Assembly: GCF_024868665.1 (NCBI RefSeq)
Contig: NW_026634434.1
Location: 21,507-85,506, forward strand
Length of the DNA: 64,000 bases
Direction: 5' to 3'
Origin: Triplophysa rosa
Lineage: Eukaryota; Chordata; Actinopteri; Cypriniformes; Nemacheilidae
Shown: positions 1 through 10,735 of the stretch, one piece after another
Position numbering within the stretch: position 1 is the stretch's first letter
How the letters are laid out: every line of letters begins with the position of its first letter
Program-made: the position numbers and the translations under genes
Notes under the pieces: generated by a model
Told to the model about the DNA's origin: nothing
Seen by the model: only the letters and a program-made list of their open reading frames with translations
Database searches by the model: none

Positions 1-255
1 CATATTGTGAAACTGCAATACAATACAAATGAGACATACATTGATATTAAATCCAAATACACGTGACAGAAAACAGCACGGATTATCTACACAGCGGTGA
101 TCTATATGATAAACGCAATCGAGCTAGTAAACAATCGGCAGTAATAAACATGAAGCTAACTTAGCCACCCACTCTACCGGGATGAAAACAGACACTATCC
201 TAATATTACATGATAACAAAATAAACTACCCTTTCTTTTCTCAAGCGGCACAACA
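1..255 (-). repeat. BEL/Pao 3' LTR (partial, cut by window edge)
   Basis: Near-identical to 14907-15354 apart from a gap: the 3' LTR lacks about 193 bases after about position 215 that the right-hand LTR has (about 15122-15314). On the minus strand it begins TGTTGTGCCGCTTGAG. The left end lies outside the window, so neither the target-site duplication nor full LTR length can be read. Confidence 0.85.
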
Positions 256-290
256 CTCCCTGCTTGGGGTCCTTAAAGAGCCCACTTTAA

Positions 291-1358
291 TTAACGAATC
301 AGTCTTTGGAGAAAAAAGCAAAACCACTTCTGTAACAGGCCGAGAAAAGGTCTTTCTGGTTCCATCCTTGACAATTTCCACTTGAACTTTCCGAACCAAT
401 CAATCTTCTCCTGGAATGTTTTTGTGATGATGCCTTTAGGCCATTGATTTCTCTTAGCTTGATTGTCTTTCAAGAGAACCACCTCTCTGTCTTGGAGATT
501 TGGCCTCTTTCCTTGCCACTTGTGCCGAATCTGTAATGTTTTGAGGTATTCATGTTTCCACCTTTTCCAAAACATGTCTGCTAGGCTCTGAACTTGCTTC
601 CACTCTTCCCTGATGAGATGCGATTCCTCAAAGCTTCCTGACGGAGGAGGAGGTGCAGAAAATTTCTTGAGGGTTAGAAGCATCGCTGGAGTGAGGATTA
701 GAAGCGAATCCGGATCCGATGACACTGGAATGAGCGGTCTAGCATTCATGATTGCGGTTACTTCGGCCATGAAGGTGCTCAAGACTTCATGTGGAAGATG
801 AGACCTTTTCTGCTCAAGCAACATGCAATCCAAAATACGGCGGGCAATGCCAATCAGTCGTTCCCACGCGCCACCCATATGAAACGCGTGGAGCGGGTTG
901 AATACCCAGGAGCAGCTCTGAGTGTCCAAATACTCCTCCACTCTTTTGAAACCTGGATTCGACTGGTCCATCACTGGTTCATGAGATGCGCCGATGAAGT
1001 TAGTTCCGCAGTCGGAACGGATCTGCTTTGCGGGGCCCCTGATTGCAAAGAACCTCCTCAAGGCGTTGATAAAACTGCTGGTACTCATGGCTTCAATCAC
1101 CTCGATGTGGACCGCCCTCGAACACATACAAGAGAACATCACAGCCCATCGTTTAGAGTTGAAGACTCCCCCTCTTGTACGGCGTGAGACAATTTCCCAG
1201 GGTCCAAAAACGTCGACACCTACATAGGTGAAAGAAGGTGCTACTTGTAGCCGTTCTGGTGGCAGAGCTGCCATCTGTTGACGTTCCATTTTCCCCCTCA
1301 GTCTTCTACAAATGACGCATCTGTGAAGCAAACTGCTGAAGCAGTGTTTAGCTCCCAC
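291..1358 (-). pseudogene. BEL/Pao integrase core and C-terminal domain
   Basis: A 355-residue open frame. The N-terminal part has the zinc-finger Cys pair ('RCVICRR'), followed by the rve core: 'YVGVDVFGPW' with the first catalytic Asp, 'IRSDCGTNF' with the second, and 'GGAWERLI' with the catalytic Glu. The C-terminus ('DMFWKRWKHEYLKTLQ', 'DREVVLLKDNQ') is the DUF5641-type tail found in BEL/Pao pol. Integrase would insert the cDNA into the host chromosome. This is the 3' end of a pol broken into several frames, so it is marked as a pseudogene although the DDE triad is intact. Confidence 0.85.
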
Positions 1359-1376
1359 CAGCCAGAATCCTGCCGC

Positions 1377-2000
1377 TCAAATGGCACCTTCGGTCAGATG
1401 TCTTCCTTGGTGTTTCACTGCTTCGTGATAGTGAGACACAAGCAGGGTAGCTATATGATCCTGGCCAGGAACGATGATGTGATGAACCTTGTTCATACTC
1501 AGATCCGACTGCTCAATACGACCTCCTACTCTAATAAGTTGATTTCGGTCCATGATGGGGTGCAGTTTCCAAAGGCTGCTGCTTGGTGGAATTTTGGATC
1601 CTGAGTTGTTACACTTAAGTTCCTCCGAATAGCACTCGTTCTGGACGCTCTTCACAATACACGCTTCGGCTTTCAACAACTCTTCCTCTGTAGGTCGACA
1701 GACATGCCACCCTTGACATTCATCCTGGGAAGAGTGGGCGAAAGAACGAGCCACGTGGATGAGGTGAGCTATGGCTGTAAGGAGAGTGCTGAACTTGGAG
1801 AAGCGTTCGAAGCATTGTGGATGTATCACATCTCTGGTAACATGAGTGAAACTTGCCACCACCTGGGGACGCACTTCAGAGTCGGCGTGAGGGTCGATAA
1901 GGTCGTAAGCCTCTTGAAGCTCAGGTGAATGCAAGGATACATCATGAAGAAAGGTTGGCCCTTTGAGCCAAGTTGTGCTGCTAAGCAAGTCTGAAGTCAC
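1377..2000 (-). pseudogene. BEL/Pao pol, connection and integrase zinc-binding region
   Basis: Open frame of 207 residues just upstream (minus strand) of the integrase core. It includes 'VRVGGRIEQSDLS' and 'HIIVPGQDHIATLLVSHYHEAVKHQGRHLTEGAI', the H2 part of the integrase HHCC zinc-binding domain of BEL/Pao elements. It is offset by frame breaks from the next pol pieces on both sides. No stand-alone function is expected; it is a fragment of the polyprotein. Confidence 0.75.
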
Positions 2001-3049
2001 GGTTCTTGACCCAACGTCAGCTGGGTTGAGGTGCGTTGGGACATACTTCCAAAGCCCAGAACAAGGTGATTGACGGATTCTTTTGATCCTGTTGTGTACG
2101 TAGACATAGAATCTCCTTGACTAGTTCTGGATGTATCCCAATACGACCTTGCTATCTGTGTAGTAGGTGATTTTGTCAAACTTTGTGTCCATCGCCGAAA
2201 CTACCATCTCGGTGATCTCGATGGCGAGTACAGCCGTACAAAGCTCAAGTCTTGGAATAGTTAAATCAGGCTGAGGCACTAACTTCACCTTCCCAAAAAC
2301 AAAACCAACGTCAGTTTGTTCTTGGTGGCTTGTCACCTTGATGTAGGCTACGGCTGCTATTGCCTTGACCGATGCATCTGCGAAGATACAAAGTTCTCTT
2401 CTTAAAGCGCCTGCAGTGGAGAATGACGTATAAGGGTGTGGTATCTGGAGTCCCTCCAGATCTCGGAGTGACCTTTTCCATCTAGTCCATTCAGTCTCCA
2501 TGTCTTTGGGAAGAGGTGTATCCCAATCCTCTGCTTGCTTAGTCAGTTCTCTGAGTATGAGTCTTCCATGAACCGTGATGGGTGCGAGGAATCCTAGAGG
2601 ATAGTAGAGGCTGTTCAAGGTCGAAAGCACTCCTCTTCGAGTGAATGGCTTCTGGTCATCTTCGATTCGAAACATGAATATATCTGTGCGCATGTTCCAG
2701 AACAATCCGAGGCTACGTTGTATTGGCAGATCATCAACGGAGAGATCTAGGCTGTTGACGTACTTGGTGCGATGTTCAAATGGAAACGCTTCGATGACTG
2801 CCGGTCAATTTGAGGCAATTTTGTGTTGCCTGAGGTTAGAAGTTGCAAGCATCCTCTGTGCTCGCCTTAGGATGCTGATGGCTTCTTCCTCATTGCTGAA
2901 GGACTTCAAAGCATCGTCAACATAGAACTCGCGTTCGATGAATCTTCTTGCATCACTACCACAGTTTGCTTCTGCTTCCTTAGCTGCCCGTTGCAGACCA
3001 TACACAGCAACGGCAGGAGAGGGAATATTCCCAAAAAGGTGAACTCGCA
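1997..3049 (-). pseudogene. BEL/Pao reverse transcriptase C-terminus and RNase H
   Basis: Minus-strand pieces at 2805-3049, 2121-2705 and 1997-2179. The first contains the palm motif 'FYVDDALKSF', the RT polymerase active site. The second contains 'TRRGVLSTLNSLYYPLGFLAP', typical of BEL/Pao (often annotated Peptidase_A17/DUF1759-type pol), and an RNase H segment with 'FADAS', 'PRLELCTAVLA' and 'YYTDSKVVLGYI'. A stop near 2808 and frame changes near 2125 interrupt the reading frame. The RT fingers are absent because the element is cut at 3049/3050 by DIRS-A. Confidence 0.8.
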
Positions 3050-3250
3050 TTCCCTTTCTGTCGGTCTCTCGACGTTGTGTCGAACCGACAGAATGGGGTT
3101 TGTCTTGAGAACCTATCATCTTCTGAGTATTTAGAAAAGGCCAATGAAAATTGGCGAATGAAATTTGCATGCCGGGCTCCTCCCCGGATGTCCCGGTATA
3201 AGAGGGAAGCCGGCGTGCTCATTCATTCACCTTTTGTTCTTCAGAGCCTA
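3050..3250 (+). repeat. DIRS-A left inverted terminal repeat with promoter
   Basis: Starts TTCCCTTTCTGTCGGT; the reverse complement lies near 13460-13635. The same segment opens DIRS-B (23998) and DIRS-D (59942, minus). A TATA-like GGTATAAGAGG lies at about 3199-3209, followed by the CATTCATTCACCTTTTG block shared by every copy, so the repeat probably carries the element's promoter. Confidence 0.8.
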
Positions 3251-3419
3251 CGCATCTGGTGAGCTTCTCTACGATCTGGATGATCTTTCTTTCTGCTGGA
3301 ATCTACGACATGGACAACGGACGGTCCTTTCCTGCAGTGACTCTCCCCTGGGCGTCTCGGCAGTTCCGGAGGTGTTCGAGCAATATCCTTTTCTAAAAGA
3401 GCAAATTTCTCCAGCGTGG

Positions 3420-4850
3420 CTTGTCCCGCTGTTCTCATGGGTGCAACACACTCATCGAGGAGGGGGACGGACACAATGCCTGCTTCCAGTACGCTGGGGC
3501 AGACGTTGTGGATACGTCCTGCCCGCACTGCGGGCGGTGACGATTCAGACGTTGCGTCACAGGTGGCTGTGTTCCCACGGGACTCAGCCACCACCTCGTT
3601 TGCTCCCCGTTCCGTGGCGGCAGGACTACGGCCCTGCCGTCCGCTATGGCAAGCAGCGAGGGTGATATGAGGATTACTGTGAGCGATAATCCGCCAGCCA
3701 CGGCTCACGGACCGTTCACACCTCATTTTGCTTGTCTGACCGTTCCCCAAAAAAGACGGTCCGCCGTCTTATTCCTCAATCACGTATTCGGACACGATGC
3801 GTGATGATGAGATGTCTCTTGCAGCATCGGGGGGTGACGTACTGCCATCCGACTCCGACGATTCCTCGGGCTCCCTCCCTCGGGGGGTCGAGCCCAGGAA
3901 GAAGCGGACGTCGAAATGTCAGCCATGCTTTCCCGGGCCGCCGTGAGTGTTGGGTTGCAGTGCCCGCACTGCCTCTCCCGGCGCTCGCGGCTGGCTACAT
4001 GGCGCCTCGGGTTTGAGCGCGGCTCCAAGCCGCGCCCGCCCCCAGTGCCGTGTTTACCGGAAGTGCATGAGGAACTTTGTAAGACCTGAAACGCCCCTTT
4101 CCGGCACGTTTCACGTCAAACAAAGTTCTGTCACCCTCTCTTCCCTCGAGGTTGAGACAGCTGGAGGATGCATCGGTGTCCCCAGGTGGAGTTGCCGCCG
4201 CGGTGCACTCGTGCCCGTAGGTGGCGGCCACCTGGGGGGGCTCGACCTAGACTCCCGTCCAAAGCATGTGGTGTCTCGGCATCTCTGGTGTCGAGAGCTT
4301 ACATTGCGGCGGACCAGGCTGCCTCCTCTCTCCACGCTATGGCTCCTGCCAGGCCAGGGCGTTGAGAGAGCTCCACGAGGGTAAGACTGACCCAGCGCTT
4401 ATGAAGGAACTCCTCTCCGTCACCGACCTCGCTCTACGGGCGACCAAGGTGACCACGGGGGCCCTGGGTCGGACGATGTCCACACTTGTGGTCCATGAGG
4501 AACTCCTCTGGCCGATACTTGCGCAGATGAGTAACGCTGAGAAGGTCCGCTTTCTCGACGTACCCGTCTCGCAAGGGGGGGCTGGTTGGTGTTACTGTGG
4601 AGGGTTCTCGACAGTAAAAAGCAGTCCTCCGTGCCGCAACTCGGTCGCCTCGGCCGTCGAGTCCCGTGCACTGTCTGCTTCCCAGCAGCCCTGGTCCTCT
4701 TCAACGCCCTCCAGTGACATGGAGGAGACAGCGAAGAGGAGACCATCGCCCCATCAGCAGCCGCGGGCAGCGGCTGTCATGGGATCACCTCAGGGGGATC
4801 GAGGCTACCATTGGGCCCGACCCCAGCCACAGCGCTGGTAGGTCGGATAG
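3420..4850 (+). pseudogene. DIRS-A gag-like protein (broken)
   Basis: Read across frames, this matches the gag-like first ORF of the other copies here. It opens with a Cys-rich zinc-binding segment ('CNTLIEEGDGH' then 'DTSCPHCGR'), continues through an acidic Ser/Asp-rich linker ('SDSSDS' type) and 'FPGRR', and then 'LHAMAPARPGR'. It ends with the 'LAQMSNAEKVRFLDVPVSQGG' type segment at 4512-4600. Several indels move the reading between frames, so no intact protein exists. DIRS gag is thought to package element RNA; the family function is inferred. Confidence 0.7.
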
Positions 4851-5009
4851 GGACGGTTCCTGCCCCGTCCCTCCATCTGCTGGCCCCCTCTGGGGGGCTG
4901 GCGCCCACTTACTCTCAAAAAGGAGAGTTTCCTCTCTTTCTGGGTTACCTCAGCTGCTCTCACCCTCTGCACCATGGTGAACGGCAAACTCGACGTTGCG
5001 TCATAGCAA

Positions 5010-6480
5010 AGCGCAATGTCGAGTATAAACACCAGCCCTCAGCACTCTCAGTCAGACAGTGCGTTGAGCTGCGCAGTCGCCAGGCAGGAAATATGGCAGA
5101 GCCGATCTCCTCCCCGGGGGGCCTCCCCTGGCAAGGAATCCATACTGCTAGCCATCGAACCACCCTCCGCGGGGGCGATGAAGCAGATCAAGCTCGAGTC
5201 CCCTGTCACAGTTCTGGGAGCACCCAGACTGTCAGGCGGGCTGAGGAAGACGATCCGTCTCGGCTACGCGATTCAGTCGCTATACGTCCGCCCAAGTTCC
5301 GGGATGTCCTTTTACCTCAGGCAGAGGCAGGGATGCCCCCGTACTTCGGGCGGAGGTCGCCTCCCTTCTGGTGAAGGGAGCGATCGAGCCCGTCCCACCG
5401 GCCGAGGTGTTCAGCGGGTTTTACAGCCCGTACTTCATTGTCCCTAAGAAAAAAAGCGGAGGGTTGCGCCCTATCTTGGGTCTGTGTGTTCTGAACAGGC
5501 ACCTACACTAGCTGCCTTTCAGGATGGTCACGCAGAAGCGCATCCTGGCGTCCGTCAGGCGTCAGGACTGGTTCATGGCAATCGACCTGAAGGACGCGTA
5601 CTTTCATGTCTCGATCCTCCCTCGACTTCGGCCGTTCCGACAGTTCGCGTTCGAGGGACGGGCATATCAGTACAGGGTCCTCCCCTTCGGTCTGTCCTTG
5701 TCTCCACGAGTCTTTACGAAGGTCATGGAAGCCGCCCTCCTTCCCCGCGAGGACTAGCGCGCCCGGTCAGTGTTGAACTGCCTGAGATCAGACAGTCAGC
5801 GGTCCCCCTGTAACAGGAGGCTCCTGGGATTCATGGCATCCTCGGCGGGGGTGGCCTCCCCTCGGGTCGATGCATATACGACCGCTCCAACACTGTCGGC
5901 AGAGTCAAGTTCCTTGGAGAGCGTGGTACACCGGCAGCAGGCGTTGGTCACACGCTTTTCTGCCGACACACCCTAAGGGGTGCCGTGTGCAATGGGCAAG
6001 CAGTGTCGGGGCGGTGGACGGGCCCCCGCCTGCATTGGCATTCAACTGCCTAGAGTTGTGGGTTGTGCTACTTGCATTGAGGGACTTCCTCTCGTGCAGG
6101 GAAGCACGTGCTGGTTTGGTTGGACAGCACAGCTGCTGTGGCGTATTCTTCACTCACAGCAGCTAACATGACTCGCCCGACGCCTCCTCCTCTGGAGTCA
6201 GCAGGTGATCAGCTCCCTGCGAGCCACACACATCCCAGGCATCCTGAACCAGACAGCCGATGTGCTCTCTCATCAGTTGACGCCTTGCGGAGAGTGGCGA
6301 CTCCCTCCCCGCGCAGCCGGCTCATTTGGGGGCAGTTTAGCCAGGCACAGGTGGTCCTGTTGTCTCCCCGAACTCCTCCCATTGTCCGCTTGGGCACTCC
6401 CTGTCCGAGGTACCCTCGGCACGGATGCCCTTGCGCACAGCTGGCCGCGGGACAAGCGGAAGTACGCTTCCCCCCAGTGA
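5010..6480 (+). pseudogene. DIRS-A reverse transcriptase and RNase H (active-site deletion)
   Basis: The RT core is clear at 5370-5757: 'GFYSPYFIVPKKKSGGLRP', 'FMAIDLKDAYFHVSI' and 'YRVLPFGLSLSPRVFTKVM'. At about 5757 the sequence jumps to the RNase H-proximal region ('SVLNCLRSD'), removing about 220 bases that in DIRS-B hold the LNYLDDW catalytic motif. RNase H follows (about 6040-6290), with 'NCLELWVVLLALRDFL', 'LVWLDSTAAVAY' and 'HIPGILNQTADVLS'. The loss of the catalytic Asp pair makes this copy unable to reverse transcribe. Confidence 0.8.
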
Positions 6481-6689
6481 GCCTCATTGCACAGGGCCTG
6501 TGCAAGGCCAGGGAAGAGGAGCATCAAGTGGTACTAGTTACGCCCCTTCGGCCTAACCAGGACTTGGTTCTCGGAGCTGAGGCTCTGACAACAACTCCCC
6601 CCTGGCCGCTCCCCCTGGCGGACAGCTTCCCCAGGGGAAGGGGCACGTTACGGCATCCCAGGCAAAACCTGGTCTCCATGTCTGGACGG

Positions 6690-7722
6690 GACGAGGAGAT
6701 CCTGAGTGACCCACCCCCAGTCCGGTTGGGACGTCACTCAGGCTAGGGCTTCGGCCACTGGGCGGCTATACGCCCATAGGTGGCGCCTCTTCTCGTCCTG
6801 GTGCTCTTCTCGGTGAGAAGACCCGCGGAGTTGCTCGGTCGGGTACGGGCTGTACCGTCCTCAAAAGAGACGGGGGAGTAACCTCTCCCCCTCCACACTG
6901 GGAATGTATGTAGCCGCTACGGCTGCTCATCATGACCCGAGTGCTGGGAAGCCTCTGGGACAGCACGACCTGGTCATTAGGTTCCTAAGGGGCGCGAGAG
7001 GGTGACCACCTTATCCGCGCTCCGTACCCTCTTGCGACCTAGGTGGCGGGCCTCAAGAGGCCCCGCTCCCTTCGAGCCTCTCGGGGTTACCGCTCTTTCT
7101 CAGTCTTGATAAAGACGGTGTTCCGCATTGCGCTCACCTCCAAGAGGGTAGGGGATCTACAAGCACTCTCCGTGTCCGCAGATTGCCTAGAACTCGGGGC
7201 CAGGATTCTCACGTTATCTGAGACCCCGCCCCGGCTACGTGCCCAAGGTTCCCACCACTCTCCCGAGAGACCAAGTGGTGAACCTGCAGGCGCTCCCCAC
7301 CGGGGAGGAAGACCCAACCTATCCGTGCTATGTCCAGTACGCGCACGGCGCCTCTACTTGGACCGCACGCAGAGCCCAGAAGCTCTGAGCAGCTCTTTGT
7401 CTGTTTCGGAGGTCAGCAGGAGGGCTGTCTCCAAACAGAGGCTGGCGCACTGGATCGTGGATGCCCTCGTTAGGGCATACCGATCTTTTTTCCTGCCCGT
7501 TGGGGGTGAGGCACACCCCTCGTGGCTGGCTCAGGGGCCTCTCTGGCAGACATCGTGGCTGCTGGGCAGAACTCGTAGGCTATACTGCGCGGAACCGGTG
7601 TCAGACCCGCATCCTGGCAAGGTGTGGGACCGGCAGCCGGTAGGGCGTACGCCTGCGGAAGCCCTTCCCCCTCCGGGGGGAGCAGTGGCGATCCCGCCTC
7701 ACTTCTTTCCCCTCGGGTAAAG
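6690..7722 (+). pseudogene. DIRS-A tyrosine recombinase (broken)
   Basis: Corresponds to the lambda-integrase-like recombinase at the 3' end of DIRS elements, which inserts the circular cDNA. Visible in shifting frames are box A 'ALTSKRVGDLQALSVS' (about 7128-7180, with the catalytic Arg), 'PRDQVVNLQALPTGEED' (about 7267-7312), 'RGWRTGSWMPSLG' (about 7440-7470), and a decayed C-terminal box near 7500-7620 where other copies read 'SLADICRAAGW...FYSL'. Frameshifts near 7200, 7380 and 7480 break it. Confidence 0.75.
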
Positions 7723-7736
7723 AACAGGCATTCCAT

Positions 7737-8226
7737 CCATCACTAAGCACCCTTCCAGGGGACAGGCTGGGCAGAGCAGCCCTGCCCCTTTAGGCCGGGG
7801 AACAGTTGAGTTATTCCCACATAGCTCTAACCGGACCTAGTGCTCCAGACGTGGTAACCCCCCCTCCGTGGGCTGTTCCGTCTGATGTATCCTCATGAAT
7901 GGTTCCCACCTTGGCAACCCATGACCTCCCCAGGTGGACTCCCACCTTGCGGTTAACTCCTGCAGTCCGCACATTCCTCCCATGAGTTCTCCCCTGATGG
8001 TGAGACCATGTGGTGTCTCCACTAATTCCTCCCTACGGTAGGTAGTGGCCTCTGCAGCGTTTTTCCCCCCCAGGGGGGAATAATGCTTACCCAGTGGCCC
8101 GTACGGTGCCGGGCGGCTTCTCGCCATTTAGAGAATCAGGCCTCCGCCCGTGACGGCCGGCGTTAGGGGGCTTCCCAACTTTTTGTGGAAAGCTCTGGGT
8201 CCCCCTTCCTCTCCACTGGAGGGAAG
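7737..8226 (+). other. DIRS-A 3' non-coding region
   Basis: No coding signal. It matches the 3' non-coding region of DIRS-B (about 35020-35342 continuing at 46646) and, in reverse complement, DIRS-C (51300-51780). Pyrimidine-rich, with the conserved CAGCCCTGCCCC and CTAACCGGACCTAGTG blocks. The next conserved DIRS segment restarts at 13201. Confidence 0.7.
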
Positions 8227-8355
8227 TTAGGTAAATGTGGACAATTGTCCTTCATATAGATTGCCATCGGTCGATCTGTCTAGGCGAGACGAAGGGCCGT
8301 ATACTGATTTGTGACGCCAAATTCTCGCTCTATTTGATTTTTCTATCTTAGGTTT

Positions 8356-8594
8356 TTGATTTTGTTTTTTTTTTTTTTTTTTTTTTTTATATTAATTTTT
8401 CTTTTTTTTTTTTTTCTGTTTTTTAGGTTTTTTTTATTTTATTCATTCTTTTTTTTTTTTTTTATTTTAATTTTTTTTTTTTTTTCTTTTTTTTATTTTT
8501 TTCTTTTTTTTTTTTTTTTTTTTTATTTTTTTGATTTTTTGTTTTTTTTTTTTTTTCTTGATTATTTTTTTTTTCTTTTTTTTTTTTTTTTTAT

Positions 8595-8627
<33 letters not shown>

Positions 8628-8773
8628 TTTTGTTTTGTTGTTTTCTTTTTTTATTTTTTTCGTTTTTTTTTTTTTTTTTTTGTTTTGTTTTTTTTTTTTT
8701 TATTTTGTTTCTTTTTTTTTGTTTTTTTGTTGTTTTCTTTTTTTTTGTTTTCTTTTCCTTTTATTTTTTTTTT
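8356..8773 (+). repeat. 418-base T-rich low-complexity tract
   Basis: Almost pure T with scattered G, A and C. It yields long phenylalanine-rich open frames in all three plus frames only because TTT and its neighbours are not stops. A real (T)n tract or a long-read homopolymer artefact are both possible. Confidence 0.9.
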
Positions 8774-8940
8774 CCGGAGAGGCATCGTACGGACACCACA
8801 AGGGGTGGCAAAGTGCTGCGGGCATGGACCCTCACGCCACAAAATGCTCTATTCATCCCCTCACCACCTAATCTTCATCACCGCGATCCACGAGGAGTTT
8901 CGTCCCCCTGACCACCTAATCTCTGCCATAGTCTTCCTCA

Positions 8941-9230
8941 CGTCCGCAGCGCGCCTAGACTTGCTAGTTTGCTGCCCCTTGCTGCCTATTCGTGGCGCGA
9001 CACCCAAAAGATGCCAAAACGTCTCGCTCGCCACCCTTGCAGTCCGCAGAGCGCCTAGAGTTGGTAGATTGCTGCCCCTTGCTGCCTATGCGTGGCGCAG
9101 ACACCCAAAAGATGCCAAAACGTCTCGCTCGCCACCCTTGCGTCCGCAGAGCCCTAGAGTTGGTAGTTGCTGCCCCTTGCTGCCTATGCGTGGCGCGACA
9201 TCCAAAAGATAGCCAAAATCGTCTCCTCGC
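8941..9230. repeat. About 100-bp tandem repeat, three copies
   Basis: Three head-to-tail copies of a unit containing GTCCGCAGAGCGCCTAGAG, CTGCCCCTTGCTGCCTAT and CCAAAAGATGCCAAAACGTC, starting near 8941, 9041 and 9141. The third copy is slightly decayed. Open frames across it are a by-product of the repeat. Confidence 0.85.
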
Positions 9231-9378
9231 CGCCTTCTTTCTTTTTTCTCTCCCTCACGGCCGTGGCCCCCCTAGAGGAGCCGGGCGTCCTTTCGTGACC
9301 TTGCTCGTTTCGTGCTTAGGGGAGGTTTCCGTCAGAAAGACGTCGGATACCTGAGCCAACGCGCGAGGGGGTTTGCGG

Positions 9379-10735
9379 GCCCATAGAGACCACTAGAGGC
9401 GGGAGATGTATGTAAAATAAGAAAAAATATTTAAGTTCACTTCCCGACCAAGCCCTATCGGTATGACGTCGAGAGTCACGTGACGCAACTTTCTGTAATT
9501 TTCCGGGCTCCTGGGGCCTCCGCGGCCCGTATGGGAGCCTCTGACACCTGCAACATATCCTATTTCTCTCATAGGTGGCTATCGTACAGAGACCCCCGAA
9601 CGGCCCCGGGGACTCCGAATGACCCCGATTCAAATTCTGTAGCTGCTCGCTGCCCCCTCATTCGGTTCCCAAAGTTTGAAGACGGTACGGCCTCGTTATG
9701 TCCTATATTGCACGTTTTGGGGACGTTGTGGCCGTTTATTTTTCTGGAATATTTTTTTGATTTTTTTTCGAGCACTTTCCGTACACCGAGGGGTACGGGC
9801 TTCGAATATGTGATGCGAGAGGGTGTGACGAACTTGCATTCGAAGCCCCAAGGTTTTTCTACAAAAATAAAGCAGAATTTTGTTGAAAATGCTGGTCAGA
9901 GGTTTATTTCTGTGAAAAGTGCATTTGTATAACACGTGAGCATTTTGACAGCCTGAAGTGTGCAATATACCAATATGGGATGCTTCTAGGATACATATCT
10001 GTAGGTTTGTCATACAAAAGCTGTTTACAGTCTTAAAAATTGACCTTTTACAGTCACATGGCCCATAGAGATCAATGCGAGGGAGAGAGACGTCTGAAAA
10101 ATAATAAAAAATACTTAATTTCATAGCCCGACCTAGCCCTATCGGTATGTCGTCGAGAGCCACGTGACGCAACTTTCTGTTAGGTTTCGGGCTCCTGGGG
10201 CCTCCGCGGCCAGTACGGGAGCCTCTGACACCTGCAACATATCCTATTTCTCTCATAGGTGGCTATCGTACAGAGACCCCCGAACGGCCCCGGGGACTCC
10301 GAATGACCCCGATTCAAATTCTGTAGCTGCTCGCTGCCCCCTCATTCGGTTCCCAAAGTTTGAAGATGGTACGGCCTCGTTATGTCCTATATTGCACGTT
10401 TTGGGGACGTTGTGGGCCGTTTATTTTTCGGAATATTTTTCGTGATTTTTTTTCTATCACTTGCCGTACAGCGAGGGGTACGGGCTTCGGATATGTGGTG
10501 CGTGAGGGTGCGTCGAACTAGCATTCGAAGCCCCGAGATTTTTGTACAAGAATAAAGCAGTTTTTTGCTGAAAATGCTGGTGAGAGACTAATTTCTGTGA
10601 AAAGTGCGTTTGTATGCAAAATAAGCATTTTAATAGCCTGAGGTGTGCAATATACCAATATGGGGTGCTTCTAGGATACATAGCTGTAGGTTTGTCATAC
10701 AAAAGCTGTTTACAGTCTTAAAAATGGACAGTTTA
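9379..10735. repeat. About 683-bp unit duplicated in tandem
   Basis: Two copies, 9379-10060 and 10061-10735, offset by 682-684 bases: GCCCATAGAG at 9379 and 10061, CCCGACC at 9443 and 10127. The copies share long identical stretches (for example GGCCTCCGCGGCC and ACGTTTTGGGGACGTTGTGG). No protein family is recognised, and the open frames are not conserved between the two copies. Confidence 0.85.

Noticed and set aside
8356..8911. Long open frames (171 and 126 residues) in the T-rich tract
   Set aside because: They are phenylalanine/leucine runs produced by near-pure T sequence in all frames, with no family features.
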